From positions 1-11,897 of the forward strand of contig JBDLTZ010000337.1 in NCBI GenBank assembly GCA_039805565.1: a DNA stretch of 11,897 nt. Reading direction: 5' to 3'. The translations under genes and the position numbers were made by a program. This DNA comes from CALJIC01 sp039805565. Lineage in GTDB: Bacteria > Chloroflexota > Chloroflexia > Chloroflexales > Roseiflexaceae. Below are positions 1-7,311 of the stretch, in pieces; the stretch's first letter is position 1, and each line of letters begins with the position of its first letter. Below the pieces are notes generated by a model, which was not told the origin of the DNA, searched no databases, and saw only the letters and a list, made by a program, of their open reading frames with translations.

Positions 1-686
1 GCGTGGTGTCCGACAAGGACAACACGACCTTCATCGAGGGCCGCGGCAACGAGAAGGCCATCAAGGCCCGCATCGAGCAGATCCGCGCCCAGATCGAGAC
101 CACGACCAGCGACTTCGACCGTGAGAAGCTGCAGGAGCGGCTGGCGAAGCTGGCCGGCGGCGTGGCGGTGCTGAAGGTCGGCGCGGCCACCGAGCCGGAG
201 CTGAAGGAGAAGAAGCACCGCGTCGAGGACGCGCTCTCGACGGCCCGCGCGGCTGTCGAGGAGGGCATTGTCCCCGGCGGCGGCGTGGCGCTGATCAACG
301 TCGTTCCGGCGCTGGAGCAGGTACAGGTGTGCAACGAGGACGAGCGCATGGGCGTGCGTATTCTCAAGCGCGCACTCGAGGAGCCGATGCGCATCCTGGC
401 CCGCAACGCGGGCGAGGATGGCGCGGTGATCATCGACGCCGTCCGCCGCGCACAGAAGGAGACGGGCGACAGCACCTACGGCTACAACGTACTGACTGGC
501 GAGTTCGGCAGCATGATCGAGCAGGGCGTCATCGACCCGGTGAAGGTCACGCGCTCAGCGGTGCAGAACGCGGTCTCGATCGCGGGCCTGCTGCTGACCA
601 CCGAGGCCCTGATCGCCGATCTGCCTGAGGAGAAGGGCTCGTCGATGCCGGCCGGCGGTGGCATGGGCGGCGGGATGGATTTCTAG
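1..686 (+). CDS. groEL: Chaperonin GroEL (Hsp60), 3' part; 5' end outside window
   Basis: ATP-driven cytosolic folding chaperone that forms double seven-membered rings with GroES. Only about the last 227 residues are present, against a usual length near 540; the open frame runs through the left edge, so the GTG at 3 is not a real start. Visible hallmarks are the intermediate-domain stretch DREKLQERLAKLAGG, the segment RVEDALSTARAAVEEGIVPG that carries the Asp needed for ATP hydrolysis, the following GGG nucleotide-contact turn, and the Gly/Met-rich tail ending GGMGGGMDF. That tail lines the cavity floor in classic bacterial GroELs. The frame is intact to the TAG at 684-686. Family identity is certain. 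Whether groES precedes it cannot be seen. The next gene starts 70 bases downstream behind a very strong ribosome binding site and may be co-transcribed. Confidence 0.97.
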   Translation, partial: VVSDKDNTTFIEGRGNEKAIKARIEQIRAQIETTTSDFDREKLQERLAKLAGGVAVLKVGAATEPELKEKKHRVEDALSTARAAVEEGIVPGGGVALINVVPALEQVQVCNEDERMGVRILKRALEEPMRILARNAGEDGAVIIDAVRRAQKETGDSTYGYNVLTGEFGSMIEQGVIDPVKVTRSAVQNAVSIAGLLLTTEALIADLPEEKGSSMPAGGGMGGGMDF

Positions 687-741
687 CGCCGGCGGCTGCA
701 CACATCAAGGAGCGTCATAGACCACGCCGGCCGGCGACCAC

Positions 742-753
742 AGGAGGTGATCC
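742..753 (+). promoter_or_regulatory. Extended Shine-Dalgarno, 12-base match to the 16S rRNA 3' tail
   Basis: The bases AGGAGGTGATCC are exactly complementary to the usual bacterial 16S 3' end (GGATCACCTCCT). A GTG codon follows three bases later at 757, and the core AGGAGG has an ideal spacing of nine bases to it. This site is the main reason for placing the start of the next, broken gene at 757 rather than at the internal GTG at 797, which has no purine-rich stretch before it. Confidence 0.75.
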
Positions 754-756
754 AGC

Positions 757-1203
757 GTGAGCGAGCTCGTCACCCGAAAGTCAGACCGTTGCGGATGTGC
801 AGCGCGTTCTCCAGCCGCAGATCGGCCAGCAGATCTACGCACCCGGCCTTCGCCTCGGCACCGTGGAGCAGGTCATCATCAGCCCGCTCCGCTGCGCCGT
901 GATCGCGATGGTGGCACGCGGCTGCTTCGCGGGCAGCGCGCACCGTGACGACACGCAATTCGATCCGCCGCCGCTCCTGGAGCGGCGGGTCGTCATCCCG
1001 ATCGCGGCGGTGCGCGCGGTGACGCAGAGCGCCGTGCTGCTGCGGATCAGTGGCGACGAGGCGGCAGACTGTGACGCGTTCGAGGCAGACAGGTTGTCGC
1101 GCCGGCGCCGGGCTGGCAGCCGCCCTTCCCATACCAGCGCGGCGATGTCCTGTTCGTCAGGGCGTCTGCGCGCGAGATCGCGGCGCCGGCGCACCCTGCG
1201 TGA
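757..1203 (+). pseudogene. PRC-barrel domain protein, broken by two frame changes
   Basis: No single frame explains this gene. Frame 1 starts with GTG at 757 behind the strong ribosome binding site (MSELVTRK). The protein-like sequence then continues in frame 2 (SQTVADVQRVLQPQIGQQIYA, followed by LGTVEQVI) and returns to frame 1 near 1080-1105, where it reads PGWQPPFPYQRGDVLF and ends at the TGA at 1201-1203. Frame 2 carries the PRC-barrel signature: a G-x-x-I/V-Y-A-P opening, G-T-V-E-x-V-I, and the later strand RRVVIPIAAVRAV. Such domains are small beta barrels, found in RimM and in stress or photosynthetic proteins, that bind partner proteins. The exact role here is unknown. A base gained near 775-785 and a base lost near 1085-1100 would restore about 150 residues. 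It could be a true pseudogene, a strain-specific allele or two sequencing indels. Confidence 0.7.
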
Positions 1204-1287
1204 GCAGGCCACGCGACGCGATGCTCGTCCCTTGGACATACAGGCAGTGGGGTAGCTGGGTGCACGATAGTACACACGCTGTTATTC

Positions 1288-2181
1288 TGCAGCGCCGCGC
1301 TGATGGCGCGCGTCGGCGGGGTGAGCCTGTTCGGGGAGATCGAGCCGAACCAGAAGGAGCAGATCATCCTGGCGCTCAAGCGCGCCGATGTGGTCGGCTA
1401 CCTCGGGGATGGCATCAACGATGCGTCCGCGCTCCACGCGGCCGATGTGGGCCTCTCCGTAGAGAGCGCGGTGGATGTCGCCCGGGAGGCCGCGGATATC
1501 GTGCTGCTCGAGCATGATCTCGACGTGCTGCTTGAGGGGATCAAGCAGGGCCGCATCACGTTCGCCAACACGCTCAAGTATGTATTCATGGCCACCAGCG
1601 CGAACTTCGGCAACATGTTCAGCATGGCGGGCGTCTCGCTGGTCCTCCCGTTCCTACCGCTGCTGCCCAAGCAGATCTTGCTCGCCAACCTGCTGACGGA
1701 CTTCCCCGAGACGGCGATCGCGACCGATAACGTGGATGCGGCCGCGGTGGAGCAGCCGCGGCGCTGGGACCTGCGCTTCATCCGCAACTTCATGCTCACC
1801 TTCGGCCTGGTGAGCTCACTGTTCGACTACCTGACCTTCGGCGCGCTGCTGCTGGTCCTCCACGCTACCCCGGAGCAGTTCCGCGCCGGGCGGTTCGTGG
1901 AGTCGGTCATCTCCGCATCGCTGATCGTCCTGGTGATACGCACCAGCGGCCCCTTCTACCGGAGCCGGCCGGGCAGGACGCTGCTGATCGCCACGCTGGG
2001 GGTCGATGCGCTGACGCTGGCGCTCCCCTACACCCCGCTCGCGGCGGTTCTCGGTTTCAGCCCGCTCCCGCCACTGTTCCTCGCGCTGCTGGGCGGTATC
2101 CTCGTGCTCTACGTGCTGACGGCAGAGCTCACCAAGCACATCTTCTACCAGCACATGCAGGGTGCCGCAGCGCACTCGTGA
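1288..2181 (+). pseudogene. Mg2+-type P-type ATPase (P3B, MgtA-like), C-terminal third only
   Basis: Family similarity begins abruptly around 1288-1303 (ALMARVGGVSLFGEIEPNQK) and runs in frame to the TGA at 2179-2181. It includes the end of the P domain with GDGIND, the following AADVGLSVESAVDVAREAAD, and the membrane half. Membrane signatures are MATSANFGNMFSMAG, LLANLLTDFPETAIATDN and YLTFGALLLVLHA, typical of MgtA/MgtB Mg2+ importers, plus several later hydrophobic helices. A complete enzyme has about 850-900 residues. The N-terminal two thirds are gone, including the TGE loop, the DKTGT phosphorylation site and the nucleotide-binding domain. No ribosome binding site precedes the ATG at 1303. 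The fragment cannot pump ions and is best read as a deletion remnant. The remaining frame is undamaged, so the truncation may be recent. Confidence 0.88.
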
Positions 2182-2352
2182 GGCGAAGCAGACCACGCCG
2201 TGGACGACGGTTGCGCGGAGTGTGTCAGGCAATAGTGGTGTACCAACCGGCTCCAGCGCGACCTCGACGGCGGCGGGGATGATTGCACGCACCTTCTGGG
2301 CAACCTTTCCATCATCGACGACCGCAGGGATCGGGCCGACGAGCCAGCTTCG
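2182..2352 (-). pseudogene. Fragment of a zinc-type alcohol dehydrogenase / NADPH:quinone reductase (MDR family)
   Basis: Read on the minus strand from about 2350 down to 2182, one frame gives VVDDGKVAQKVRAI, VEVALEPVGTPLLPDTLRA and HGVVCFAS. This matches the cofactor-domain part of medium-chain dehydrogenases, where the usual pattern is a '(V/I)DDG-x-V-A-x-x-VR', then 'ALE-x-VGT-x-x-L-x-D-x-LR', then 'GGVVC'. About 55 residues of a protein near 325 residues remain. There is no start codon, no catalytic domain and no in-frame stop where the gene should end; the frame simply runs into the antisense of the truncated P3B ATPase at 2181. Identification rests on motif memory, so confidence is moderate. 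The upstream bases (2353-2403) look more degraded. Confidence 0.55.
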
Positions 2353-2403
2353 TAGTCGGCGACAGCCCCCACAGAGGAAGACAGACCAGCACCTACCGGA
2401 CGA

Positions 2404-5400
2404 CTACGGAGTGAGGGCTGGCGTTTCAATCAGCAGTGGCAGCATCACGGTGAAGGTGGTGCCTTCGCCCACCGTCGAGCGTACGGCGATCGTTCCGCCG
2501 TGCGCGGTCACGATCTGGTGCGCAATGAACAACCCCAGGCCCAAGCCCTGGGCCTTTCGTCGTGGGCTGTCCGGCGCAGTGCGGTTGAACAGGTTGGCGA
2601 GCTGCTCCGGGGGGATGCCCAGGCCGGCATCCTCGACCACGAGCGCGACGCGATTGTTGGCCAACCGCTCGAGGCGCACCTCGATCTGCGAGCTCTGGGG
2701 CGCATGCACAATCGCGTTGTTCAGCAGGTTCAGTACGACCTGCTGGAGCCGATCGGCATCACCCTGGAGCAGGAATGGCTCCTCCGTCGTGGTCAGGTGG
2801 ATCGTCTGGTGCGGCGCGATACTCTGGGCAACCTCCACGGTCTGCACGACTATCTGTCTGAGCGCCACAGGCGCCAGATTGAGGCTGAACGTCCCCTGCT
2901 GGAGCCGCGTGATCTCCCACAGGTCATCGATCAGCCGAGCCAGTCGCTTCGCCTGGGCCACGGCCATCTGCAGATAGCGCTGCGCAGCTGGTTCCTTCGG
3001 CAGGCGCTGCTCCATGGTGCCGAGAGCCGCAATAATGGTGGTCAGCGGGGTGCGCAGCTCGTGGCTGACCAGCCCGAGAAACTGCTCCTGGAGGCGGCGC
3101 AGGCTGCGCTCGCTGATATCGCGGATGACCACCACATTCCAGAGCTGCGACCCCTCGCCCTGTACGGGCTGGCCGAGTGCCTCGTACCAGCGCCGCTCGC
3201 CGGTGTCCTGCGTGACCGTGAAGGTGATGCTGAAGGCCTCGCCACGCGCCGCGCGCGCCTGCGGAGTCTGTTCCGCGGTGAGCGGGTGCCCCTCCTCATC
3301 GGCCAGGCGTGGGGCGGCGCCGAACCAGCGGGTGTAGGTGGCGTTCGCGAGCTGCGTTATCCCCGCCTGGTCCACCACCAGCACCGCATCGGCGATGCCG
3401 GCGAGGATGGCCGCCAGCCGCGCGGCCTCGCCGGCGCTGTGCCTGCGCTCCGCCTCCAGGGTTTCGGCCAGGGTGGTCAGCTCCGTGGCGCGGGCCGCCA
3501 TGTCGGCGTTGGCGGTGTTCAGCTCCTCGACCGTCGCCTGAAGCTCCTCGTTGAGCGTCTCCAGCTCCTCGTTGCTGGCCTGCATCTCCTCGTTGAGCGT
3601 CTCGATCTCCTCGACGGCCGCCTGAGCCTCCTCGCTGCGCACCACGTATGTATCGCTCAGCACGCGCAGGCTGGCGTTGGTCTGGCTCAGCTCCTCGTTG
3701 GCGGCGAGCAGCTCGCGGTTGAGCGCGACCACCTGTTCCAGCTGCCGCGCGTGGCGCGCCGCACGCTCCTCCGCCGCGACGCGGGCCTGCTCGCGCGCCT
3801 CGACCGCCTGCTGCAGCTCCTCGCTGCGCAGGGCCAGGGCAGCGTTGGCGCGCTCAAGCTGCGCGTTGGCCTCGGCCAGCGCGACGCCAGCATCGTGCTG
3901 CCGCCGCACCGCCGCGGCAAGGCTCTCGCGGTCGCCAACCAGCGCGGTAACATCGGTCACAAGCAGCAGGGCGTGCGCCGCGGGCGCCTTGCCTTGACCA
4001 GGCGGGTGCGGGTAGCAGGTCATGGTGATGACAGGTTGCACCTCGGTGAGCGGGTCGGCAATCGTGATCGCGTCGAGCTGGGTGACCACGCCGGCCCGCA
4101 GAGCCTGGTCGATCGCGGCGCGCAGCTCCCGCGGTGGGACGTGCTGCGCGAGGTGGACGAGGTCGTCGCCGATCCCCGAGCCGTAGATTCGCAGCAGGCG
4201 CCGCGCGGCCGCGTTGATGCTCTGAATATCGTAGCGCGAGTCCACCACTACCACCCCGACCGGCAGGTGCAGCAGCAGGTTCTCGGTGCCGCTGCGCGCC
4301 TGCTGGAGCGCCTGCTGGGCCTGGAGGAGATCCTGGGCGACGGTGCGCCGTTCGTGCCGCTCGCGCCGCTCGCGCCGCTGCGCCAGCGCAGCCGTCCCTC
4401 TGCCCACGGGCATCAACGGCGCCGGCAAACGTGGGCCGCGCCGGCGGTAGATGTTCTGCTGCGTCGACACTGGCGCGAAGTAGTCGGCCAGAGGGCTCAC
4501 GCTTTCGGTGCGGCCAAGGACCAGGGTGCCGCCATCGTGCAGGGCGAAGGCGAAGAGCTGCAGCGCGCGCTGCTGCAGCTCGCGGGTGAAGTAGATCAGC
4601 ACATTGCGGCAGAGCACCAGGTTGATGTTGGGGAAGGGCGCCCGCTGGCTGAGGTCGTGCTCGCCGAAGACGACCAGGCCGCGCACGCGCTTGGTAACCG
4701 TGTAGCTGTCGCCGCTGCGGACGAAGTAGCGGGCGACCAGGGCTGGCGGCAGCGTGGCCAGCGCGGCGGCTGGGTAGACGCCATGGCGGGCGAAGGTGAC
4801 GGCGTCGACGTCGACGTCGGTGGCGAAGATCTTGACGCCGACGCGCTCGAGATCCTCGCCCAGCTCCTCGCAGAGCAAGATCGCGAGCGAGTAGGCCTCC
4901 TCGCCTGTGGCGCAGCCAGCCGACCAGAATCGGAGCTGGGCGTCCTGGGCTGGGAGCGCGGCGTGGAGCGCGGGGAGCAACTCGGTGCGCAGGTAGTCAA
5001 ACATTTCCGGGTCGCGCATAAACTGGGTGACCTTGATCAGGAAACTGCTGATCAGACGCTGCTGCTCGTCAGGGTTGGCGGCGAGGTAGGCCCGGTAGCC
5101 GGCAAGGTCGCCGGAGGCGGTGGTGACGATGCGGCGCTGGAGCCGACGCAGAATGGTGGCACGCTTGTAGAGCCGAAAGTCCAGGCCGCTCAGGGTGTGG
5201 AGCTGCTCGAGCAGCGCGTGCAGGGCGGGTTCACCGTTGGAGGGAGGCGGCAGGCTCTCGCCGGCGAGGAGGCGGTGGAGCAGCGGTCCGATCTGTGCGA
5301 GCTCAGCGACCACGTCGACCGTCTCAGGGGCGAGCGACTGGGGCATGCCGGGGTAGGCGGCCGTGTCGGGGTCCTGAATGATCACGGTGCCGCCGGCCTG

Positions 5401-5829
5401 CTTGACGGCGACGGCGCCGGCGGTGCCATCAGAGCCGGTGCCGGTGAGGATGACGGCGATGAGCTGCTCGCCGAAGACCGCGGCAGCACTGCTCAGCAGC
5501 AGGTCGACCGACGGCTTGGGCCGGCCGGCGGCGTCGGGCAGCAGGGAGAGATCGTGGTCGGTAATGGCGACGTGGCTGTTGGAGGGAACCACGTAGATCG
5601 TGCCCGGGGTGAGGGGCTCGTGATCCTGGACGGTGATCACGGGCAGGTGGGCGCGGCGGGCGAGGATCTGGGCGAGGTGGCTGGGGCGCGCGGGGTCGAG
5701 GTGCTGGGCGATCACGACGGGCGCGCTGAAGTCAGTCGGTAGCGTGGCGACGAGGGTGGAAAGCGCCTCGATCCCGCCGGCCGAGGAGCCGACCACAACA
5801 AGCTGGAACAGCGAAAGAGGGTCGGTCAT
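2404..5829 (-). CDS. CheB-CheR-PAS-histidine kinase fusion (1141 residues)
   Basis: Multidomain signalling protein, probably cytosolic because no membrane helix is visible. Residues about 8-190 form a CheB methylesterase, with the catalytic triad visible as S16 (GSSAGG), H43 (AQHLDP) and D134 (TGTGSDG). Residues about 203-465 form a CheR methyltransferase, with LIKVTQFMRDPEMF and the SAM motif GCATGEE at 305-311, then LCRNVLIYF. A first PAS-like domain lies near 510-600. A long coiled coil (about 635-810) is rich in NEELETLNEEL-type heptads. A second PAS spans about 815-905. The kinase has H923 in SHELRTPL, the N box near 1034-1038, DAGLGIPP, and the G2 box at 1095-1100. All catalytic residues are present. 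No receiver domain is fused and no che gene is adjacent, so the partner regulator and methylated target lie elsewhere. The ATG at 5829 follows a weak GAGG. The gene may be expressed from the promoter at 6012-6020. Confidence 0.95.
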   Translation of the reverse strand: MTDPLSLFQLVVVGSSAGGIEALSTLVATLPTDFSAPVVIAQHLDPARPSHLAQILARRAHLPVITVQDHEPLTPGTIYVVPSNSHVAITDHDLSLLPDAAGRPKPSVDLLLSSAAAVFGEQLIAVILTGTGSDGTAGAVAVKQAGGTVIIQDPDTAAYPGMPQSLAPETVDVVAELAQIGPLLHRLLAGESLPPPSNGEPALHALLEQLHTLSGLDFRLYKRATILRRLQRRIVTTASGDLAGYRAYLAANPDEQQRLISSFLIKVTQFMRDPEMFDYLRTELLPALHAALPAQDAQLRFWSAGCATGEEAYSLAILLCEELGEDLERVGVKIFATDVDVDAVTFARHGVYPAAALATLPPALVARYFVRSGDSYTVTKRVRGLVVFGEHDLSQRAPFPNINLVLCRNVLIYFTRELQQRALQLFAFALHDGGTLVLGRTESVSPLADYFAPVSTQQNIYRRRGPRLPAPLMPVGRGTAALAQRRERRERHERRTVAQDLLQAQQALQQARSGTENLLLHLPVGVVVVDSRYDIQSINAAARRLLRIYGSGIGDDLVHLAQHVPPRELRAAIDQALRAGVVTQLDAITIADPLTEVQPVITMTCYPHPPGQGKAPAAHALLLVTDVTALVGDRESLAAAVRRQHDAGVALAEANAQLERANAALALRSEELQQAVEAREQARVAAEERAARHARQLEQVVALNRELLAANEELSQTNASLRVLSDTYVVRSEEAQAAVEEIETLNEEMQASNEELETLNEELQATVEELNTANADMAARATELTTLAETLEAERRHSAGEAARLAAILAGIADAVLVVDQAGITQLANATYTRWFGAAPRLADEEGHPLTAEQTPQARAARGEAFSITFTVTQDTGERRWYEALGQPVQGEGSQLWNVVVIRDISERSLRRLQEQFLGLVSHELRTPLTTIIAALGTMEQRLPKEPAAQRYLQMAVAQAKRLARLIDDLWEITRLQQGTFSLNLAPVALRQIVVQTVEVAQSIAPHQTIHLTTTEEPFLLQGDADRLQQVVLNLLNNAIVHAPQSSQIEVRLERLANNRVALVVEDAGLGIPPEQLANLFNRTAPDSPRRKAQGLGLGLFIAHQIVTAHGGTIAVRSTVGEGTTFTVMLPLLIETPALTP

Positions 5830-6011
5830 AGGGCCTCGCTTCTACGGAGGTAGGCCCCTGGCCGAGTCTGCCGGCGGCGTCACCGGCGTCACACGCACCA
5901 GAGCCCATGTGAGAACTACCCACCCAGCGCCGTGCCTGGTGGGTTGGATGGCAATGTATCCAGGTGCACCCCTGGTTGTCCAGATGAGGCAGCCTGTGTA
6001 CTGGGGATAAC

Positions 6012-6020
6012 AGTGTACCA
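6012..6020 (-). promoter_or_regulatory. Extended -10 promoter element toward the CheB-CheR-kinase
   Basis: The minus strand reads TGGTACACT, a TGN-plus-TACACT extended -10 box. No good -35 hexamer sits 17 bases upstream (the sequence there is CCCTTC), which fits an extended -10 promoter but weakens the call. Confidence 0.4.
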
Positions 6021-6094
6021 CAACCCAAGCCCGGGAAGGGGCACCACTGCTCCACCATGCCTCCAAGTACCGTGCCGTACCCGCCCGAGACCTA

Positions 6095-6103
6095 TGCTAC
6101 ACT
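6095..6103 (+). promoter_or_regulatory. Extended -10 promoter element for the aldo/keto reductase
   Basis: The plus strand reads TGCTACACT within TATGCTACACT, the same TGN-TACACT pattern as the facing minus-strand box. The start codon is about 60 bases downstream. No convincing -35 is seen at the usual distance. Confidence 0.45.
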
Positions 6104-6164
6104 GACCCGAGCCGTCGCGCCAACATCGCGAACACGTGGTTGCCGTCTGTCCGAAGGAGCTGTG

Positions 6165-7109
6165 ATGTATTACCAGACTATCGCCGGGACGCCGCTGGAG
6201 GTATCGCGCATCGTGCTCGGCTGCATGACCTTGCCGTCCGAGCCGCCCGCCGCCGTCGCCACCATCCGCGCCGCGCTCGACCTCGGCATCAACTGCTTCG
6301 ACCACGCCAACATCTACGGCCGCGGCGCGAGCGAGGCGGTCTTCTCCTCGATCTGGGCCGAGACGCCTGGTCTGCGCGAGCGGATCGTCCTCCAGTCCAA
6401 GTGCGGCATCCGCCTGGCAGGCGACCCGGACGAGCGCACTGCCAAGCGCTACGACTTCAGCCGCGACCATATCCTGGCCTCGGTGGACGGCAGCCTGGCG
6501 CGGCTCAAGACCGACTACCTGGACATCCTGCTGCTCCATCGCCCCGACGCGCTGGTCGATCCCGATGAGGTGGCCGAGGCCTTCGACCGCTTGCACCAGA
6601 GCGGCAAGGTGCGCTTCTTCGGCGTCAGCAACCACACCGGCGCCCAGCTCGACCTGCTGCGGGCCTCCGTGGCACAGCCGCTGATCGTCAACCAGCTACA
6701 GCTCAGCGTCCTGCACAGCCAGCTGATCAACGCGGGCATCATCGCCAACCAGGAGCGCCAGGCCACGCCGGGCGAGGGCACACTCGAGTACTGCCGGCTG
6801 CACCGCATCACCGTGCAGGCCTGGAGCCCGCTTGCACGCGGGGCGGTGACGGGCCGGCTGCCGGAGGACGCCGACCAGCGCACCCGCGCAACGGCGGCGC
6901 TGGTCGCCGAGCTGGCGCAGGCCAAGGGCGCGCGCCCGGAGGCCATTGCGACCGCCTGGCTACTGCGGCACCCAGCGCGGATGCAGGTGGTGATCGGCAC
7001 GACCGACCCGGAGCGCATGCGGGCAGTCGTGGAGGGGTTGGATGTGACGCTGACGCGCGAGGAGTGGTACGCGCTCTTCACGGCTGGACGCGGCTACCCC
7101 ATCCCATAG
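6165..7109 (+). CDS. Aldo/keto reductase, YdhF-like (314 residues)
   Basis: NAD(P)H-dependent oxidoreductase of the AKR superfamily, a cytosolic TIM barrel that reduces carbonyls; the natural substrate is unknown. The AKR tetrad is complete: D46 and Y51 in FDHANIYG, K79 in QSKCG, and H125 in LLLHRPD. The 'FDHA-x-IYG', 'SKCGI' and 'LLHRPD' wording is characteristic of the E. coli YdhF group. Later barrel strands GVSNH, VNQLQLS and VQAWSPLA and the C-terminal cofactor segment VVIGTTDPERM are present. The ATG at 6165 was chosen because AAGGAG lies about eight bases upstream and the protein then starts at the canonical first strand (MYYQTIAGTPLEVSRIVLG). The reading frame stays open 36 codons further upstream, but that stretch is not protein-like and overlaps the promoter. 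The length is normal for the family. The gene appears monocistronic and is convergent with the metal ATPase operon. Confidence 0.93.
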   Translation: MYYQTIAGTPLEVSRIVLGCMTLPSEPPAAVATIRAALDLGINCFDHANIYGRGASEAVFSSIWAETPGLRERIVLQSKCGIRLAGDPDERTAKRYDFSRDHILASVDGSLARLKTDYLDILLLHRPDALVDPDEVAEAFDRLHQSGKVRFFGVSNHTGAQLDLLRASVAQPLIVNQLQLSVLHSQLINAGIIANQERQATPGEGTLEYCRLHRITVQAWSPLARGAVTGRLPEDADQRTRATAALVAELAQAKGARPEAIATAWLLRHPARMQVVIGTTDPERMRAVVEGLDVTLTREEWYALFTAGRGYPIP

Positions 7110-7305
7110 GCCGTTCGCATCTCCGACATCGGTCCGCTCTGCCCGAACCACGCGGCCGTCCGCGCGCACCACCCGAAACCTGCGGCTGCTGATCGAGCGC
7201 CACGGCGTCTCGCTCGCTGGCATCTGCTCGACTGCCTCCGCTACCTGATGCGCTGGGAGGTTGTGCAGCCGAAGCTGGTGCGCTTCCAGGGCGGCCGTCC
7301 GTGCC
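7110..7305 (+). pseudogene. Possible MerR-like regulator remnant, frame-broken
   Basis: Between two convergent genes, protein-like text jumps between frames. The frame at 7110 gives VRISDIGPLCPNH. The frame at 7171 gives TRNLRLLIERHGVSLAGIC and then stops. The first frame resumes near 7227 with LLDCLRYLMRWEVVQPKLVRF. Placed end to end, the middle part resembles the MerR-type helix 'LR-x-L-I-x-x-x-G-V-x-L-A-G-(V/I)' followed by a short helix and a W-E-V motif found in some MerR relatives. There is no start codon or ribosome binding site. An 11-base direct repeat (GCGGCCGTCCG) lies at 7152-7162 and 7291-7301. The identification is tentative; it could also be ordinary GC-rich spacer. Confidence 0.3.
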
Positions 7306-7311
7306 GCTGTC

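Larger units (their letters stand above)
5830..6164. other. Divergent intergenic region (335 bases) with two promoters and hairpins
   Basis: No gene is visible here. It separates the minus-strand kinase from the plus-strand reductase. It contains a perfect 9-base tandem repeat, CGGCGTCAC, at 5875-5883 and 5884-5892. It also has two small inverted repeats: ACCCACC/GGTGGGT at 5918-5924/5938-5944 and CCAGG/CCTGG around 5960-5975. Two facing extended -10 elements are listed separately. If transcription toward the kinase starts near 6005, the kinase mRNA has a leader of about 175 bases that contains all these repeats. Confidence 0.6.

Noticed and set aside
687..736. CGCCGGC/GCCGGCG inverted repeat after groEL as a terminator
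   Set aside because: The arms are 7 bases with a 36-base loop and no T tract, so this is too weak to call.
3541..3610. Direct DNA repeats TCCTCGTTGAGCGTCTC within the kinase gene
   Set aside because: They encode repeated coiled-coil heptads (LNEE-type), so protein repetition explains them; they are not a mobile or CRISPR repeat.
4345..4385. Short CGCTCGCGC-type repeats in the kinase gene
   Set aside because: They encode an Arg/Glu-rich linker (RRERRERHERR) between CheR and PAS; no separate function is indicated.
2500..5742. A 1080-codon open frame on the plus strand opposite the CheB-CheR-kinase gene
   Set aside because: Its translation is low-complexity text rich in Arg, Gly, Leu and Val with no domain, and it mirrors a gene with full catalytic motifs. 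Long antisense frames are expected in GC-rich genes with this codon bias.
6057..6164. 36-codon N-terminal extension of the aldo/keto reductase from the ATG at 6057
   Set aside because: The extension includes the candidate promoter, is not protein-like, and the ATG at 6165 has AAGGAG at proper spacing and begins at the canonical first strand.
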